From Oribacterium sp. C9 (GTDB lineage Bacteria > Bacillota > Clostridia > Lachnospirales > Lachnospiraceae): DNA of 64,000 bases. The notes below the pieces were generated by a model. It had not been told where the DNA came from. It saw nothing but the letters and a program-made list of their open reading frames with translations, and made no database searches. Both the position numbers and the translations under genes were made by a program. The stretch lies in assembly GCF_002007235.1 (NCBI RefSeq), contig NZ_MUHW01000003.1:1-64000 (forward strand), in the 5' to 3' direction. This document shows, in pieces, positions 25,192 through 35,016 of this stretch; the first letter of the stretch is position 1, and every line of letters begins with the position of its first letter.

Positions 25192-25215
25192 TATGGACCA
25201 GACGGGAGTCGAACC
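25192..25215. repeat. attR of E1 within the ssrA 3' end
   Basis: 24 bp identical to 15611-15634; lies in the T-arm/acceptor end of ssrA, next to the integrase gene. Confidence 0.9.
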
Positions 25216-25536
25216 CGTGTCCGAAAACAAATTCCCTCTCCTTCTACTATCATAGTACACTTCCGAGATTCCCCACCGTGTAGAAGATGTGCACGTCTTT
25301 ACACGACCGGTATCCTCTTATACGCCCATCAGGTAGAGGAGTTCCTGAAGTCGTTTCTCACATGATCGAGGCCAGATTCTCAAAGTGTGAGTGCAATGAG
25401 GCTGACCACACAGCGATTAGGCTGCGTATGCTAATTCTGTTTTGTTAGCGTTTATATTTAAGTTTGAAGTTTAACGCGACTGTCTTTCGGATAGCTTCTA
25501 AAGCTGCATCGTCCCCGTCGAAACCGGTACTAGCCC
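25194..25536 (-). ncRNA. ssrA: tmRNA (SsrA)
   Basis: The 3' end carries the T-arm CGGGTTCGACTCCCG and acceptor CTGGTCC, pairing with GGGCTAG at the 5' end (25536), which is followed by TACCGGTTTCGACGGGGACG, the conserved tmRNA 5' domain. The internal frame GCTAACAAAACAGAATTAGC continues to GCATACGCAGCC TAA, giving tag peptide ANKTELAYAA. CCA is not encoded. It rescues stalled ribosomes and tags the products. E1 integrated so that the gene remained complete, with a copy of its end left at 15611. Confidence 0.93.
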
Positions 25537-25764
25537 TTATATCCACACATAATAGCTGATTTGATCACATTTGTAAATAAACCGCTGGTTTAAAAGTCCC
25601 TTTTTTTCTTATTTATACTTCTGATGTATATATAAAAGCGATATATTTAGCGGATAGATAAATTAATTTGCCCTAAATATACCTAATAGCTATATGACTA
25701 TACCCATTAGAAAATGTTTTATTTCTCCATCTTCACTTAAAATTCTGACATAAGGAGAAAACAT

Positions 25765-26259
25765 ATGGGTATCATAAAAAGACGAGCTAAGCATATTAAA
25801 ACATATACAGAAGACCCGATATACAATAATGCAAGTTATCGCTTTGATTGGAAGATTCTTGGGAAGAACATCGCGAGACGCAGGCTGGAGCTTGGGTACA
25901 CTCAACAGGATCTCTCTGATATCACTGGTATCCCTGCGGTTATGATCTCACAGTTTGAGAATAACCTGAACGGTAAACATCCAAATAACAGTCAGATAGT
26001 CATACTTATGCATGCTTTAAATATGGATGCAAATGCTATATATAGCGGAAATGCGGATTCAGGTACATTGAGTACTACCGATAAAAATCTGGCTGAGCTG
26101 ATGGAAAACATACGTGCAGAGATATATAAATCCGACATATATAAAAGTGCCCAGATAAATGACAGAAGAAATATACCTAAGCCTCTGGGACTTAAAAAAG
26201 CAGAGTATACACCTCCTGAACCTAATGTGGCAGAGAATAAAAGAGACAGCTACTGGTAA
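25765..26259 (+). CDS. XRE-family transcriptional regulator (host side of E1)
   Basis: 164 residues with a central helix-turn-helix (RRRLELGYTQQDLSDITGIP, then AVMISQFENNLNGKHPN) and a proline-rich, presumably disordered, C-terminus. AAGGAG precedes the ATG. It lies outside attR, between ssrA and uvrA, so it belongs to the chromosome. Targets unknown. The AT-rich 25537-25764 holds no gene that I can see. Confidence 0.75.
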   Translation: MGIIKRRAKHIKTYTEDPIYNNASYRFDWKILGKNIARRRLELGYTQQDLSDITGIPAVMISQFENNLNGKHPNNSQIVILMHALNMDANAIYSGNADSGTLSTTDKNLAELMENIRAEIYKSDIYKSAQINDRRNIPKPLGLKKAEYTPPEPNVAENKRDSYW

Positions 26260-26343
26260 AAAGGAGGGGTTAGAAGGCCGAGAATTGATTTAACAGATAT
26301 TAAACTCTCGGTTAATGTATAATCTTTCTTTTCTTGATAAAGC

Positions 26344-26373
26344 AAAGGTGAGCGGTTTGTCCGCTCACCTTTT
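26344..26373. terminator. Bidirectional terminator between the regulator gene and uvrA
   Basis: Perfect 12-bp stem AAAGGTGAGCGG / CCGCTCACCTTT with TTTT on the plus side; it serves the converging genes. Confidence 0.85.
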
Positions 26374-26395
26374 AGTATTATACCATCAATGTGGT

Positions 26396-29227
26396 TTACT
26401 TTTTAAGGTACTGCTTTATATACCTGCCTGTATGAGATTCCTTAACCTTTGCGACCTCTTCAGGGGTTCCCTTTGCAATGAGAGTGCCTCCCTTGTCTCC
26501 ACCTTCAGGGCCCATGTCGATGATATAATCCGCACATTTGATAACATCCAGATTATGTTCGATAACTATAACAGTATTTCCGGTTTCCGCCAGCTTATCC
26601 AGCATAACTACCAGCTTATGAACATCTGCGAAATGTAATCCGGTAGTTGGCTCATCTAGTACATAGATAGTCTTACCGGTAGGTCTGCGGCTAAGCTCTG
26701 TTGCCAGTTTTATACGTTGTGCTTCACCGCCACTGAGCTCGGTACTGGGTTGACCAAGCTTCACATAACCGAGACCCACATCATAAAGAGTCTGGATCTT
26801 ACGTGTTATGGAAGGAACGTTCTTGAAGAAGTCCAGAGCTTCTTCTACAGTCATCTCCAGAACATCGTAAATGCTCTTGTCTTTATACTTAACGTCAAGA
26901 GTTTCTCTGTTAAATCTCTTTCCGTTACATATCTCACAAGGGACATATACATCCGGAAGGAAGTTCATCTCGATTTTTACTATACCGTCTCCCTGACAGG
27001 CTTCACAACGACCGCCCTTTACATTGAAAGAGAAGCGCCCTTTACTGTAACCGTGAGCCTTGGCATCCGGTGTTCCCGCAAACAGGTCTCTGATCAGATC
27101 AAACACACCTGTGTATGTAGCAGGATTGGAACGTGGAGTACGTCCGATTGGTGACTGGTCTATGGCGATGATCTTATCAAGCTGCTTTATACCTTCGATT
27201 CGTTTATGCTTTCCTGCGATGGTTCTGGCTCTGTTAAGCTGTTTTGCCAGAGATTTGTATAATATCTCATTTACAAGAGAAGACTTGCCTGAGCCTGAAA
27301 CTCCCGTAACACAGGTAAATACGCCAAGAGGAAAATCCACGTCTACATTTTTTAGGTTATTTTCCTCGGCTCCGACAACCTTTATCCAGCCCGTAGGTTT
27401 TCTTCTTATCTTAGGTACTGCGATCTTAAGCTTTCCGCTTAAGTACTGCCCGGTTACACTTCGCGGATTCGCCATGATCTCTTCCACATTTCCGGTAGCA
27501 ACCACTTCACCGCCCTCTGACCCGGCTCCAGGACCTATATCTACAATGTAGTCAGCAGCACGCATGGTGTCTTCGTCATGCTCTACAACCAGAACTGAAT
27601 TGCCGAGATCACGAAGATGCTTGAGAGTAGCGATAAGACGGTCGTTGTCTCGCTGGTGCAGACCGATGCTTGGCTCATCAAGTATATAAGCTACTCCCAC
27701 CAGTCCAGAACCTATCTGTGTTGCAAGTCTGATACGCTGTGCTTCGCCTCCTGACAGAGTCCCTGCAGAGCGCGCAAGTGTCAGATAGTCTAGCCCCACA
27801 TCCAGCATGAATTTGATACGGTTTCTGATCTCCTTTATGATCTCGTCGCCTATCTTGTGCTGCATGGCTGTGAGCTTAAGTTCGGTTATCCACTTGTAGA
27901 ACTTTTCTATAGACAGGGTAGTTGCATCGTAAATGTTCAGATCACCGACAGTTACCGCAAGGCTGGTCGGCTTCAATCTGGCGCCATGGCAGCTTGGACA
28001 TGGTGTTATACGCATGAACTGTTCGTACTCCACCTTCATCTTATCGGAGAAGCACTCCTTGTAACGACGGGCTACATTGGCAACAAGTCCTTCAAATGCA
28101 ACGGTATGAACATTACCCTTACCGAACTGTGACTCGTAGTAGACTGTAACTGTTTCAGTACCTGTTCCGTTTATGATGATGTCTCGTGCCTTTTCACTTA
28201 ATTCGCAGAATGGAGTATCTAGACTGAAATCATATCTTTCTGCCAGTGCCTTCAGCATAGCGTGAGTATAACTTCCTTCGTCCTTTGAATTCATCCATCC
28301 CATTACAGAAATGGCACCCTGATTTATGCTGAGTGTTTCATCAGGTATCATCAGTTCGACATCAAACTCCATTTTGTATCCTATACCGAAGCACTCAGGG
28401 CAGGCGCCGAAAGGGTTATTGAAGGAAAAGCTTCTTGGTTCAATTTCTTCTATAGATACACCGCAGTCAGGACATGCAAAGCTGGTTGAAAAATTGATGG
28501 GTTCACTTCCTATCACATCTACAGTCAGTTTTCCATCACTTAACTGCATGACCTGCTCGATGGAATCCGCAAGTCTCTTCTCTATGCCTTCCCTGATGAC
28601 CAAACGATCCACTACTATCTCGATGGTATGTCTGATATTTTTTTCGAGCTTTATTTCCTCTGATAATTCATAGAGGTTGCCGTCGATTCGTACACGTACA
28701 TATCCTGAACGTCTCGCACTGTCCAGAACCTTCTCGTGCATACCCTTCTTTCCTTTGACGATGGGGGCGAGAAGCTGTATACGGGTTCCTTCTTCCATAG
28801 TGAGAAGCTGGTCGACTATCTCGTCCACAGTCTGTCTCCTGATCTCCCTGCCGCAGTTGGGACAATGAGGCACACCCGTACGGGCGTATAAAAGTCTCAT
28901 GTAATCATAGATTTCTGTTACTGTACCTACAGTTGAACGAGGGTTACGGTTAGTTGATTTCTGATCTATGGAAATCGCCGGACTGAGTCCTTCTATCATA
29001 TCGACTCTCGGTTTTTCCATCTGACCCAGGAATTGACGAGCGTAGGATGAAAGAGACTGCATATATCTTCGTTGTCCTTCGGCATAGATGGTGTCGAACG
29101 CAAGCGAAGACTTTCCGGAGCCTGACAGACCGGTCATAACTACCAGTTCTTCTCGTGGAATGTCTACATCTATATGCTTGAGATTATGTTCACTTGCACC
29201 GCGAATTTTTATGTAATTCTTACCCAT
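26396..29227 (-). CDS. uvrA: Excinuclease ABC subunit A
   Basis: A 943-residue protein of standard length. Two ABC ATPase domains: Walker [10 protein letters not shown] near residue 35 and GVSGSGKSS near residue 645, signature LSGGEAQRI in both halves, and zinc-finger CxxC pairs ([32 protein letters not shown]). It recognises DNA lesions with UvrB in nucleotide excision repair. GAGGTCACT precedes the start. No uvrB or uvrC lies in the window. Confidence 0.97.
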   Translation of the reverse strand: MGKNYIKIRGASEHNLKHIDVDIPREELVVMTGLSGSGKSSLAFDTIYAEGQRRYMQSLSSYARQFLGQMEKPRVDMIEGLSPAISIDQKSTNRNPRSTVGTVTEIYDYMRLLYARTGVPHCPNCGREIRRQTVDEIVDQLLTMEEGTRIQLLAPIVKGKKGMHEKVLDSARRSGYVRVRIDGNLYELSEEIKLEKNIRHTIEIVVDRLVIREGIEKRLADSIEQVMQLSDGKLTVDVIGSEPINFSTSFACPDCGVSIEEIEPRSFSFNNPFGACPECFGIGYKMEFDVELMIPDETLSINQGAISVMGWMNSKDEGSYTHAMLKALAERYDFSLDTPFCELSEKARDIIINGTGTETVTVYYESQFGKGNVHTVAFEGLVANVARRYKECFSDKMKVEYEQFMRITPCPSCHGARLKPTSLAVTVGDLNIYDATTLSIEKFYKWITELKLTAMQHKIGDEIIKEIRNRIKFMLDVGLDYLTLARSAGTLSGGEAQRIRLATQIGSGLVGVAYILDEPSIGLHQRDNDRLIATLKHLRDLGNSVLVVEHDEDTMRAADYIVDIGPGAGSEGGEVVATGNVEEIMANPRSVTGQYLSGKLKIAVPKIRRKPTGWIKVVGAEENNLKNVDVDFPLGVFTCVTGVSGSGKSSLVNEILYKSLAKQLNRARTIAGKHKRIEGIKQLDKIIAIDQSPIGRTPRSNPATYTGVFDLIRDLFAGTPDAKAHGYSKGRFSFNVKGGRCEACQGDGIVKIEMNFLPDVYVPCEICNGKRFNRETLDVKYKDKSIYDVLEMTVEEALDFFKNVPSITRKIQTLYDVGLGYVKLGQPSTELSGGEAQRIKLATELSRRPTGKTIYVLDEPTTGLHFADVHKLVVMLDKLAETGNTVIVIEHNLDVIKCADYIIDMGPEGGDKGGTLIAKGTPEEVAKVKESHTGRYIKQYLKK

Positions 29228-29276
29228 AGTGACCTCATATTCTATATAATTAAATCCAATGAAAAATGATTATAAA

Positions 29277-29312
29277 TTAACCCGACAAACATTTGTTTGC
29301 CGGGTTAATTTT
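29277..29312 (-). terminator. Terminator upstream of uvrA (end of the Gx transporter gene)
   Basis: TTAACCCGgCAAAC / GTTTGtCGGGTTAA hairpin followed by T-rich sequence in either direction; lies between two minus-strand genes. Confidence 0.75.
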
Positions 29313-29365
29313 ATCATGACTGTAATTTTAAATCAATAACACGAATGTATGTTTCAATATATTTA

Positions 29366-29875
29366 TCAGTTGACCGTTCTCAGATATGTCTGAATCCTTT
29401 CTGTGATAAGACCTGATACCAGACCGATAACAGCACCAGCCGCAACACCTGCAATCATAAGTACGGGAAGATAAAGAAACAGTATTTCGCTGTGAAGCAG
29501 TAATATTGCCGCCATAAGCTGACCTACATTATGCATCACACCTCCGGTTACACTTACCACTGTCATATGGAAGCCACCTATTTTTAAGAGAATGAGCATG
29601 GTAAGAAAGCTGAGCCCAAAGCCTGCGAGAGAATATGCGAGTGTCATGGTATTACCGAACATGAAGCTTACCAGGATGATTCTCAGAAAGCTGATGATAA
29701 GTGTCGGTACAGGTCCCAGTGAGTAGAGACCGATGACCGTAACTATATTCGGTAATCCCAGTTTGACTCCGGGAACTCCTATATTGATTGGAATAATTGC
29801 TTCTACGTAACTGAGTATCATAGCAAGGGCCAGAAGCATGCCATACAAGCTAGTCTTTTTAGATGTCATTTTCAT
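29366..29875 (-). CDS. Gx transporter / heptaprenyl diphosphate synthase component I-like membrane protein
   Basis: About 169 residues from the ATG at 29875 (or the next ATG two codons later); no strong ribosome binding site for either. Five to six membrane segments with the family hallmarks YVEAIIPINIGVPGVKLGLP and GGVMHNVGQL. The family (Hpre_diP_synt_I) resembles the substrate-binding S-components of ECF transporters; the old synthase name rests on weak evidence. The substrate is unknown. Confidence 0.8.
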   Translation of the reverse strand: MKMTSKKTSLYGMLLALAMILSYVEAIIPINIGVPGVKLGLPNIVTVIGLYSLGPVPTLIISFLRIILVSFMFGNTMTLAYSLAGFGLSFLTMLILLKIGGFHMTVVSVTGGVMHNVGQLMAAILLLHSEILFLYLPVLMIAGVAAGAVIGLVSGLITERIQTYLRTVN

Positions 29876-29968
29876 AACGGTTATTATAATTGACGGTACG
29901 GTTATCTGCAAGGTAATGTGCATCCGACTCATACCGCATAAAACATTAAAAACAAAAATGTAAAGTAA

Positions 29969-29997
29969 AAGCGGTATCCAAAAGGATACCGCTTGCT
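29969..29997 (-). terminator. Terminator of the cold-shock gene
   Basis: Perfect 11-bp stem AAGCGGTATCC / GGATACCGCTT, with T-rich flanks on both strands. Confidence 0.8.
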
Positions 29998-30069
29998 TTT
30001 ATTTAGTTCTCTATACTTTTCTTGCAAATAATATATTAATTACAATTAAGGTACTGTGAAATCTAAAAA

Positions 30070-30267
30070 TTAAAGCTTAATTACGTTTACTGCCTGAGGT
30101 CCCTTAGCGCCATCCTGAACGTTGAACTCAACATTCTGACCCTCTTCAAGTGACTTGAATCCATCACCTGTAAGTCCTGAATAGTGAACGAAAACGTCCT
30201 TTCCTGCCTCATCAGAAATGAAACCATAACCCTTCTGATTGTTGAACCACTTAACTGTACCCTTCAT
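30070..30267 (-). CDS. cspA: Cold-shock protein, CspA family
   Basis: 65 residues from the ATG at 30267 (GGAGG upstream). RNP1 motif KGYGFIS and RNP2 motif VFVHYS are intact on a standard OB fold ([20 protein letters not shown]). An RNA chaperone that melts secondary structure in mRNA at low temperature or during growth changes. Confidence 0.93.
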   Translation of the reverse strand: MKGTVKWFNNQKGYGFISDEAGKDVFVHYSGLTGDGFKSLEEGQNVEFNVQDGAKGPQAVNVIKL

Positions 30268-30290
30268 TGTGTATACCTCCATAAAGTACC

Positions 30291-30346
30291 TGCAGAATTA
30301 TTTCTGCAACAGGGTCAATCTTAGCATAAACAAAAATCGAGGTCAA
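30291..30346 (-). promoter_or_regulatory. Promoter and leader hairpin of the cold-shock gene
   Basis: TTGACC (30341-30346) and TAAGAT (30318-30323) are 17 bp apart on the minus strand; downstream the leader can form TGCAGAA / TTCTGCA, close to the ribosome binding site. Confidence 0.7.
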
Positions 30347-30432
30347 TCAAATGTCGTACAACTTGACATACATTTTTTATTTAGCCAGCTATAATTAAAA
30401 AAGATATCTGATTTTTTGGGCTAAAATTCAAA

Positions 30433-31449
30433 TCATTTGGCGTTGTCATACAAATTCTGGAGTTCAGCGGTAGAGAAGCTATAATGCTTCTCACAGTAAT
30501 CACAGAATACATCCTGTGGTTTTCCGTCTTCGATCAGCTGTTCAAGCTCCTTTTTGCCAAGTGATATAAGGGCTTTTGAAACCTTGTCACGGCTGCAGTT
30601 GCAGTGGAACCGGACAGGAATATGATCATTTATCTCCAGATCCATATCTCCGAGAATGAACTGAAGCATCTCTTCAGGAGTCATTCCTTCATCCAGCATG
30701 CTGGTAACGGATTTTATACCGCTGAGCTTTGCCTCGAGCTTGGATATAACCTCATCTGTTGCATCAGGCATAAGCTGAATGATGAAGCCTCCAGCCTGTC
30801 TTACTGTGTTGTTTTTGTTCATGAGAACTCCAAGACCTACTGAAGAAGGTATCTGCTCAGACACAGCGAAATAATATGTGAGATCCTCTGCGATCTCGGA
30901 TGTCTGAAGGTCTACGGATCCGATATATGGTTCCTTGAGACCGATATCCTTGATGACGCTGAGTTTACCCTGCCCTATGGCACCGCCAACATTGAGATGT
31001 CCTGCCTCGTTTGGAGGGAGGAGTACATTGGGATTTGAAACAAATCCCTTAACGTTACCCAGATTATCTGCTGTTGCAGTAAGTCCCTTTACAGGACCTT
31101 CGCCCTTTATAGTCAATGTGATCACAGATCTTGCACCCTTCAGGTCTACACCCATCATCAGAGCTGAGCTCATTAGTCTTCCGATAGCTGCTGTACATAT
31201 AGGGAAAGTGTTGTGAGTTTTTCTGCACTCTTCCACCAGATCTTTTGTTGTGCATGCAAATGCACGAATCAGTCCATTGGAGGCAGTTGCTCTGACCACA
31301 TAATCATGACTGCCCTCGATTTTTAATCGAGGGAGCCTCGCGGCTTTGAGCGGTTCAAAAGAATCCGTAAGGATTCTATCCTGATAAATGCCGGTGGAAG
31401 CATCAGCTTCCGAACCGGCACTTGTATTTACGCGAATCTTGTCAGCCAT
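30433..31449 (-). CDS. hslO: Hsp33 redox-regulated chaperone with N-terminal extension
   Basis: 338 residues. The C-terminal zinc motif CNC ... CDYC (FHCNCSRDK, FCDYCEKHY) is the redox switch, and the core SNGLIRAFACTTKDLVEE is typical. Hsp33 normally begins at the sequence YVVRATA; here about 48 residues precede it (through KAARLPRLKIEGSHD), with no alternative start in between. It holds unfolding proteins under oxidative stress. The start overlaps the stop of the SEC-C protein gene (TAATG), so the two are coupled. Confidence 0.92.
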   Translation of the reverse strand: MADKIRVNTSAGSEADASTGIYQDRILTDSFEPLKAARLPRLKIEGSHDYVVRATASNGLIRAFACTTKDLVEECRKTHNTFPICTAAIGRLMSSALMMGVDLKGARSVITLTIKGEGPVKGLTATADNLGNVKGFVSNPNVLLPPNEAGHLNVGGAIGQGKLSVIKDIGLKEPYIGSVDLQTSEIAEDLTYYFAVSEQIPSSVGLGVLMNKNNTVRQAGGFIIQLMPDATDEVISKLEAKLSGIKSVTSMLDEGMTPEEMLQFILGDMDLEINDHIPVRFHCNCSRDKVSKALISLGKKELEQLIEDGKPQDVFCDYCEKHYSFSTAELQNLYDNAK

Positions 31450-32000
31450 TACTGAACTCCGGCCATTGCCTTGAGCTCATTTTCCTGGTCGATACGCATA
31501 TGACACTTCTTGTACTTCTTTCCAGAACCGCAAGGACACTGATCGTTAGGGTAGATCTTCTTGCCTTCACGACGGATGGTGCCTGATGCCTTCTGCTGAC
31601 GATAAAGCTCGTGGCGCTTCTCCTCTGAAAGGATAGACTCCCATGCAGGAAGACCATAGAGCCAGCTTGCCTTAGCCTCAACCATGTTGTAGTAAAGCTT
31701 CTCAGGATCGATCTCGATCTTAACCTGAGTGTTTTCATCCATTGAGTCGATAGGATTGTGATATCCCTTTAAAGACTCGTCGATACCGTCAAGTACACCT
31801 GTGAAGTGGAATACGTCGATATGGAAATGATCAGCAAGTTCCTTTACTGTTCCCTCATATACGTGTGATGGATCCTTGAGGATCTCCTCATAGAAGCCCT
31901 TCTCAAGTGCAAAATATTCCTGCCAAAGCTGCTCCTGCTCTGCCTTGGAAAGTCCGTCGCCGTAAGCCTGGGTTCTCCAGGTTTCAAGTAATGTTGCCAT
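31449..32000 (-). CDS. SEC-C motif protein
   Basis: 183 residues from the ATG at 32000 (AAGGAG upstream; the longer frame has no site). The C-terminal CPCGSGKKYKKCH is the SEC-C zinc motif known from SecA and many regulators. The N-terminal 130 residues are acidic and helical (GLSKAEQEQLWQEYFALEKG), as in a family found in Clostridia next to hslO or other stress genes. A role in protein quality control is an inference from the coupling to Hsp33. Confidence 0.78.
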   Translation of the reverse strand: MATLLETWRTQAYGDGLSKAEQEQLWQEYFALEKGFYEEILKDPSHVYEGTVKELADHFHIDVFHFTGVLDGIDESLKGYHNPIDSMDENTQVKIEIDPEKLYYNMVEAKASWLYGLPAWESILSEEKRHELYRQQKASGTIRREGKKIYPNDQCPCGSGKKYKKCHMRIDQENELKAMAGVQ

Positions 32001-32106
32001 AAATTTCTCCTTACCCCTTGTAGGGGATCTTTTTTTATAATATGCGAATATCCGAAAAGTCCGGACAATCTTTAAAAAGATGTACGTACAAAGTATCAGA
32101 TTTTCT

Positions 32107-32141
32107 AAAAAAATCAATATCCATACGGATATTGATTTTTA
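32107..32141 (-). terminator. Terminator between kduI and the hslO operon
   Basis: Perfect stem AAAATCAATATCC / GGATATTGATTTT with a 4-base loop and T/A tails on both sides; ends kduI transcription. Confidence 0.8.
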
Positions 32142-32229
32142 AATATATCTATTTTTATAGGACATTCAGACACGGAAGTCAATGAAGAAAATGTATGAAA
32201 AAATCTTAATTCTGTATACCTGTGGCATG

Positions 32230-33075
32230 TTATCTTAAATCAGGTGTATAGATATTGTCCATATCGTCAAATTCCTGATTTTCACCGCCCATAGCCCAGA
32301 TAAATGTGTAGTTGTGTGTAGCTGATGCGCAGTGGATAGACCATGAAGGTGAGATCACAGCATCGTAGTTATGCATAACGATGTGACGTGTCTCCTGAGG
32401 CTCTCCCATGAAATGGAAAACTACCTGATCCTCCGGTACCTCGAAATATGTATAGATCTCCATACGTCTCTCATGGGTATGACATGGCATGGTGTTCCAT
32501 ACAGATCCCGGTTTAAGCTCAGTCATGCCCATGCTGAGCTGAGCTGTCTTCAGTACATCCGGATGGATGAACTGATTTATCACACGCTGGTTGGCAAGCT
32601 CCGCTTCACCGCAGGGTCTGTGATTTGCTTCTGCCATGGTGATGAGCTTAGTCTCATAGCTTACATGTGCAGGGGCAGAAACCATATAGAACTTCGCCGG
32701 CTTTTGCTTGTCATCAGAAGAGAAAAGAACTTCCTTTGCACCCTTTGTTATATAAAGACAATCCTTATATCCGAGCTTATACTCCGTTCCGTCTACACTG
32801 ATCCTTCCGGAGCCTTCGCCTATATTGAAAATGCCTATCTCACGGCGCTCCAGCACATAATGTGTGCCGAAATTATGCCAGCAGTCGATGCCTTTGTCCA
32901 GTGGTACAGTTTCTTCTACAGGCATACAGCCAAAAGTGACCATTCGGTCAACATGTGAATAAACGGCTACTACTTCATCAGGCTTATATAGACCGGTGAT
33001 CAAAAACTCATTCCGGAGTTCTTCAGTTGTATATCTCTTTACGTCTTTCTGATTAGCACTATAACGAATATCCAT
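32230..33075 (-). CDS. kduI: 5-dehydro-4-deoxy-D-glucuronate isomerase
   Basis: 281 residues, standard length. The cupin zinc site is visible (NTMPCHTHERRMEIYTYFEV; PSWSIHCASATHNYTFIWAM), and the N-terminus MDIRYSANQKDVKRYTTEEL is characteristic. It converts 5-dehydro-4-deoxy-glucuronate from pectin or oligogalacturonide lyase products into the next intermediate on the way to KDG. GGAGATTT precedes the start. Its partners are elsewhere in the window (kdgA, uxuAB) or outside it (kduD, kdgK not seen). Confidence 0.96.
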   Translation of the reverse strand: MDIRYSANQKDVKRYTTEELRNEFLITGLYKPDEVVAVYSHVDRMVTFGCMPVEETVPLDKGIDCWHNFGTHYVLERREIGIFNIGEGSGRISVDGTEYKLGYKDCLYITKGAKEVLFSSDDKQKPAKFYMVSAPAHVSYETKLITMAEANHRPCGEAELANQRVINQFIHPDVLKTAQLSMGMTELKPGSVWNTMPCHTHERRMEIYTYFEVPEDQVVFHFMGEPQETRHIVMHNYDAVISPSWSIHCASATHNYTFIWAMGGENQEFDDMDNIYTPDLR

Positions 33076-33168
33076 AAATCTCCATTTCTCCCCCGGTGTT
33101 GGGTGGAATAACAGGTGATGAAAAATATCTGTTCATACCTTTTTCTGCAAAACTAAATCACCTCATCA

Positions 33169-33214
33169 ATTATACATGAGAATCACGGTTTTGCAACGTG
33201 TAAACCGGTTTTTC
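33169..33214 (-). promoter_or_regulatory. kduI promoter with adjacent palindromic operator
   Basis: On the minus strand TTGCAA (33191-33196) and a perfect TATAAT (33169-33174) are 16 bp apart. Directly upstream, 33199-33214 reads TGTAAACCGGTTTTTC on the plus strand, near the palindrome TGTAAACCGGTTTACA. A related site lies upstream of kdgA. LacI-type uronate regulators bind such sites. Confidence 0.55.
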
Positions 33215-33248
33215 TTCTATCCGTTGATGAGAAGAAAAACCGGTTTTC
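33202..33248 (-). terminator. Terminator of the AI-2E family gene
   Basis: Long perfect stem AAACCGGTTTTTCTTCT / AGAAGAAAAACCGGTTT between the AI-2E family gene and kduI. One arm coincides with the operator-like palindrome. Confidence 0.75.
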
Positions 33249-33305
33249 TTAAAGATTTATTTGTGGATGTCAGAAGCCGATATAGAATCGTTTTACACTC
33301 TTATT

Positions 33306-34622
33306 TTATACTTCAGTCTGGGTCTGAACCTCGTCCGAAGACTCTTTCACGGGATACCCCTTATCGTCCAGTACTATCTTTCGTTTATTCCGAAGATATG
33401 CTGTAAGTTTGTCTGTCATCTTAAGTATGATTCCCCATATAGGAACACCTACTATCATTCCGATGAAGCCGAAAAGTCCACCGAAAAGAAGGATAGAGAA
33501 AAGGACCCAGAAGCTGCTTATACCTGTGGATCCGTGAAGGATACTTGGACCGATGATATTACCGTCTACCTGCTGAAGAATAAGGATGAATATCGCAAAG
33601 TACAGTGCCTGTATAGGACTGGAGATAAGGATCAGTATGATAGAAGGTATAGCTCCGATGAAAGGTCCGAAAAAAGGAATGATATTGGTAATGCCTACAA
33701 ACACGGATACAAGCATGGTGTATGGCATGTTCATGATAGAGAGTACTATGAAACATATCACTCCCACTATCAGGGAATCTATTATCTTTCCGAGGATGAA
33801 TCCGCCGAACATGCTGTCTATTTCATGGAAGGTCACAAGCATGTTTTCTGCAAATTTTTGCGGGAAGATCGCAAATATGATTTTTCTTGCACCTACTGCA
33901 AGGGTTTCCTTAGTATTAAGAAGATATATCATGACGATTACGCCAATGATGAAATTCTTTACCCAGTTGATCATGGACCAGATACCTGAACCCAGTGGAG
34001 CAAGGGAGGCAAGCAGCGAAGCGAAATTACGGAAATTAGGCATAAGCTGCTCAAAAGAAAAATTGGTCAGAAACTTATAAAAATCATTAAAAGACTGGCT
34101 TAAATACCCTTCTATCTCAGGATAATCATTTATAAGCTTCATAACATTGCTGTATATTTTAGTCAGATTTGATGGCAGGGAATTGGACAGACTGATGAGA
34201 GATCTGTGCAGTTCAGGGATGATCATCGCTACCAAACCGAAAATCAAAAGCAGGAGACATAGCACGGTTACTATGGTTCCGGCTGTTTTTGAAAGGCTGA
34301 CAGCCCATACAGGAACAGCTTCAGATTCTTGATTCCCGATATTACCGTTCGTTTTAGAAAGGCTGACAGACTTCCTCACTTTCAGCTTTTTCTTGGTCAG
34401 AAGATTAATTGTATTTCTGTAAATAAAATCATATACAGGGTTTAAAAGGTAGGCCATAACTATTCCATATATGATAGGTGTAAGTATATCCAGAAGCTTG
34501 TTTACACCCTCTCTGACAGCTCCGAAATTATGCAATGCCATGATGATAAGGGCGCTGCATACCAATACAAGGAATGATGTCGTTCCCCAGCGTATCTGAG
34601 TTTCCCATTTTTCTTTTTTCAA
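33306..34622 (-). CDS. AI-2E family (PerM-like) membrane transporter
   Basis: About 438 residues from the TTG at 34622, chosen because GGAGG lies 6-7 bases upstream. About eight membrane helices; conserved LTPIIYGIVMAYLLNPVYDF near the start and GPFIGAIPSIILILISSPIQ plus FVGITNIIPFF near the end are the family signature. The family includes AI-2 exporter TqsA and sodium/proton antiporters, so the substrate cannot be told. A periplasm-facing loop (about 150-260) is typical. Confidence 0.85.
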   Translation of the reverse strand: MKKEKWETQIRWGTTSFLVLVCSALIIMALHNFGAVREGVNKLLDILTPIIYGIVMAYLLNPVYDFIYRNTINLLTKKKLKVRKSVSLSKTNGNIGNQESEAVPVWAVSLSKTAGTIVTVLCLLLLIFGLVAMIIPELHRSLISLSNSLPSNLTKIYSNVMKLINDYPEIEGYLSQSFNDFYKFLTNFSFEQLMPNFRNFASLLASLAPLGSGIWSMINWVKNFIIGVIVMIYLLNTKETLAVGARKIIFAIFPQKFAENMLVTFHEIDSMFGGFILGKIIDSLIVGVICFIVLSIMNMPYTMLVSVFVGITNIIPFFGPFIGAIPSIILILISSPIQALYFAIFILILQQVDGNIIGPSILHGSTGISSFWVLFSILLFGGLFGFIGMIVGVPIWGIILKMTDKLTAYLRNKRKIVLDDKGYPVKESSDEVQTQTEV

Positions 34623-34778
34623 AACTACCCTCCTGAGATGCAAATGAATATATATACTAATCATTATACTATAGTATTTTGGGTGAGACTATGAGGAATT
34701 GTATCAGACTTGAAGATGTTGAAAGAAGGAATCCATCGTAGAAAACTGATGTCAAAGCGCAATTATTTCACAAAAAAA

Positions 34779-35010
34779 ACCGGTGATCACTCACCGGTCT
34801 AAAATCATACGATTTTTATGGAGTAAGACCAAAACGCCGTACCACACGCTTGACTCCTAGCCTGTATGCTAGGTGGGAGACCTCACGAATACCGCTATAG
34901 TCCTTGACCAAATGGAAGGCATTATATGAGCATTCAAATGTTGGAATCCCGTAGGTCTTATTTGTAGGTTCAATTTGTGCGGCCTCGAACGTTCCAGTTA
35001 TTTACTTCTT
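34779..35010 (-). ncRNA. Structured non-coding RNA of about 232 nt, class unassigned
   Basis: A strong minus-strand promoter (TTGAAT 35040-35045, 17 bp, TATAAT 35017-35022) and a strong terminator (ACCGGTGA / TCACCGGT with eight T, 34771-34798) define a transcript without any coding frame. Within it GCCGCAC can pair with GTGTGGT across most of the molecule, and CCTAGC / GCTAGG forms a hairpin. Size and long-range closing helix fit 6S RNA or a large Clostridial motif such as raiA; I could not match either consensus by eye. Confidence 0.65.
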
Positions 35011-35016
35011 GAATGG

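Larger units (their letters stand above)
15611..25215. mobile_element. Prophage remnant E1 integrated in the 3' end of ssrA
   Basis: A 24-bp direct repeat of the tmRNA 3' end (15611-15634 and 25192-25215) bounds 9.6 kb containing a tyrosine integrase, an S24-type repressor, a Cro-like gene, early phage genes and a holin-endolysin cassette. No terminase, portal, capsid, tape measure or tail genes are present. At 18082 a ParB-like gene is fused to a lysis-region gene, which marks a large deletion of the late region. It is closely related to E2 at 45.3-55.3 kb. Confidence 0.88.

Noticed and set aside
15611-25215. E1 as a complete functional prophage
   Set aside because: No terminase, portal, capsid, tail or replication initiator genes, and a clear deletion junction at 18082.
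34779-35010. Calling the ncRNA 6S RNA outright
   Set aside because: Size and long closing helix fit, but I could not trace the central bubble by eye, so the class is left open.
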